Assembly: GCA_964386525.1 (NCBI GenBank)
Contig: CAYLSO010000177.1
Location: forward strand, 1-6,470
DNA length: 6,470 nt
Direction of reading: 5' to 3'
Origin: CAYLSO01 sp964386525
Lineage (GTDB): Bacteria; Eisenbacteria; RBG-16-71-46; DASYSL01
Below, piece after piece: positions 6,292 through 6,470 of this stretch (positions are counted from its first letter, which is position 1; the number at the start of each line of letters is the position of its first letter). The notes below the pieces were generated by a model. It ran no database searches. It had not been told where the DNA came from and saw nothing but the letters and a program-made list of their open reading frames with translations. Position numbers and translations under genes: made by a program.

Positions 6292-6470
6292 GTGAGCGCG
6301 CAGGGGCTGCCGGAGAGGATCTTCCTCGTCGGCTTCATGGGCGCGGGCAAGACCACGGTCGGCCGCGCCCTGGCACAACGCGCCGGCTACGGCTTCGTCG
6401 ACACCGACGCCGAGGTCGAGGCCCGCGCCGGCCGCAGCATCGAGGAGCTGTTCCACGCCCACGGCGAGGG
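6292..6470 (+). CDS. aroK: Shikimate kinase (3' truncated by window)
   Basis: The first 59 residues of shikimate kinase, which phosphorylates shikimate at the 3-OH with ATP in the cytoplasmic chorismate pathway to aromatic amino acids. The P-loop GFMGAGKTT (14-22) follows the first beta strand RIFLVG. The family signature FVDTDAEVE (35-43), with the Asp37-x-Asp39 pair used for Mg and shikimate binding, comes next, then RAGRSIEELFHAHGE (45-59). The spacing from P-loop to DxD is typical of AroK/AroL. GTG 6292 is chosen because no other start codon in frame lies between it and the P-loop at the usual distance and the first beta strand follows within nine residues. There is no SD, but an extended -10 sits just upstream, suggesting a leaderless mRNA. 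The gene is divergent from the protease with 157 bases between the two starts. Distinguishing AroK from AroL is not possible from this fragment; aroK is the common form. Confidence 0.93.
   Translation, partial: MSAQGLPERIFLVGFMGAGKTTVGRALAQRAGYGFVDTDAEVEARAGRSIEELFHAHGE

Noticed and set aside
3742..6462. 906-codon open frame on the - strand overlapping the protease in another frame and running into aroK
   Set aside because: The product is Arg/Gly-rich low complexity and conflicts with two clearly real genes; long stop-free frames are common in DNA this GC-rich.

Overview
The window is a very GC-rich (third codon positions almost all G or C), gene-dense piece of a bacterial chromosome. It holds two well-defined transcription units that converge, plus the start of a third. 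The best clue to the organism is the C-terminus of the large secreted protease. It pairs a 'GG/AR-x-W-T-A-G' type Ig-like module with a terminal FlgD-like/T9SS-type beta-sandwich (PFPNPARG ... IYDFRGAPVRRL ... GVYVVRVDDG). That combination is common in GC-rich members of the FCB group and neighbours such as Candidatus Eisenbacteria. This assignment is an inference from protein style, not a measured placement.

Left half (1-3126, + strand): three consecutive genes of a 2-oxo acid dehydrogenase complex. They are the C-terminal part of E1 alpha (cut by the window edge), the complete E1 beta, and the complete lipoyl-bearing E2 acyltransferase. Motif details (GEG rather than GDG in E1 alpha; HSANPE and EPKYLYR in E1 beta) resemble the branched-chain 2-oxo acid dehydrogenase subfamily more than classical pyruvate dehydrogenase. 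No E3 (dihydrolipoamide dehydrogenase) gene is present; E2 is the last gene before a strong stem-loop at 3152-3186.

Right half (3224-6134, - strand): a two-gene unit transcribed towards the E2 gene. The first gene encodes an 867-residue secreted subtilisin-family (S8) protease with an intact Asp/His/Ser triad and the oxyanion Asn. Ten bases after it comes a 98-residue DUF2442 protein whose Shine-Dalgarno sequence overlaps the protease stop codon. A sigma70-like promoter for this unit is visible at 6181-6209.

Right edge (6292 onward, + strand): the N-terminus of shikimate kinase (aroK), divergent from the protease. It appears to be a leaderless GTG start directly behind a TGC-TATCTT extended -10 sequence.

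No tRNA, rRNA, CRISPR array, insertion sequence or phage gene was seen. The window is mostly housekeeping metabolism next to a secreted hydrolase. I do not see strong evidence of an undescribed system; the protease-DUF2442 coupling, the protease tail architecture and the aroK start are the points most worth checking.
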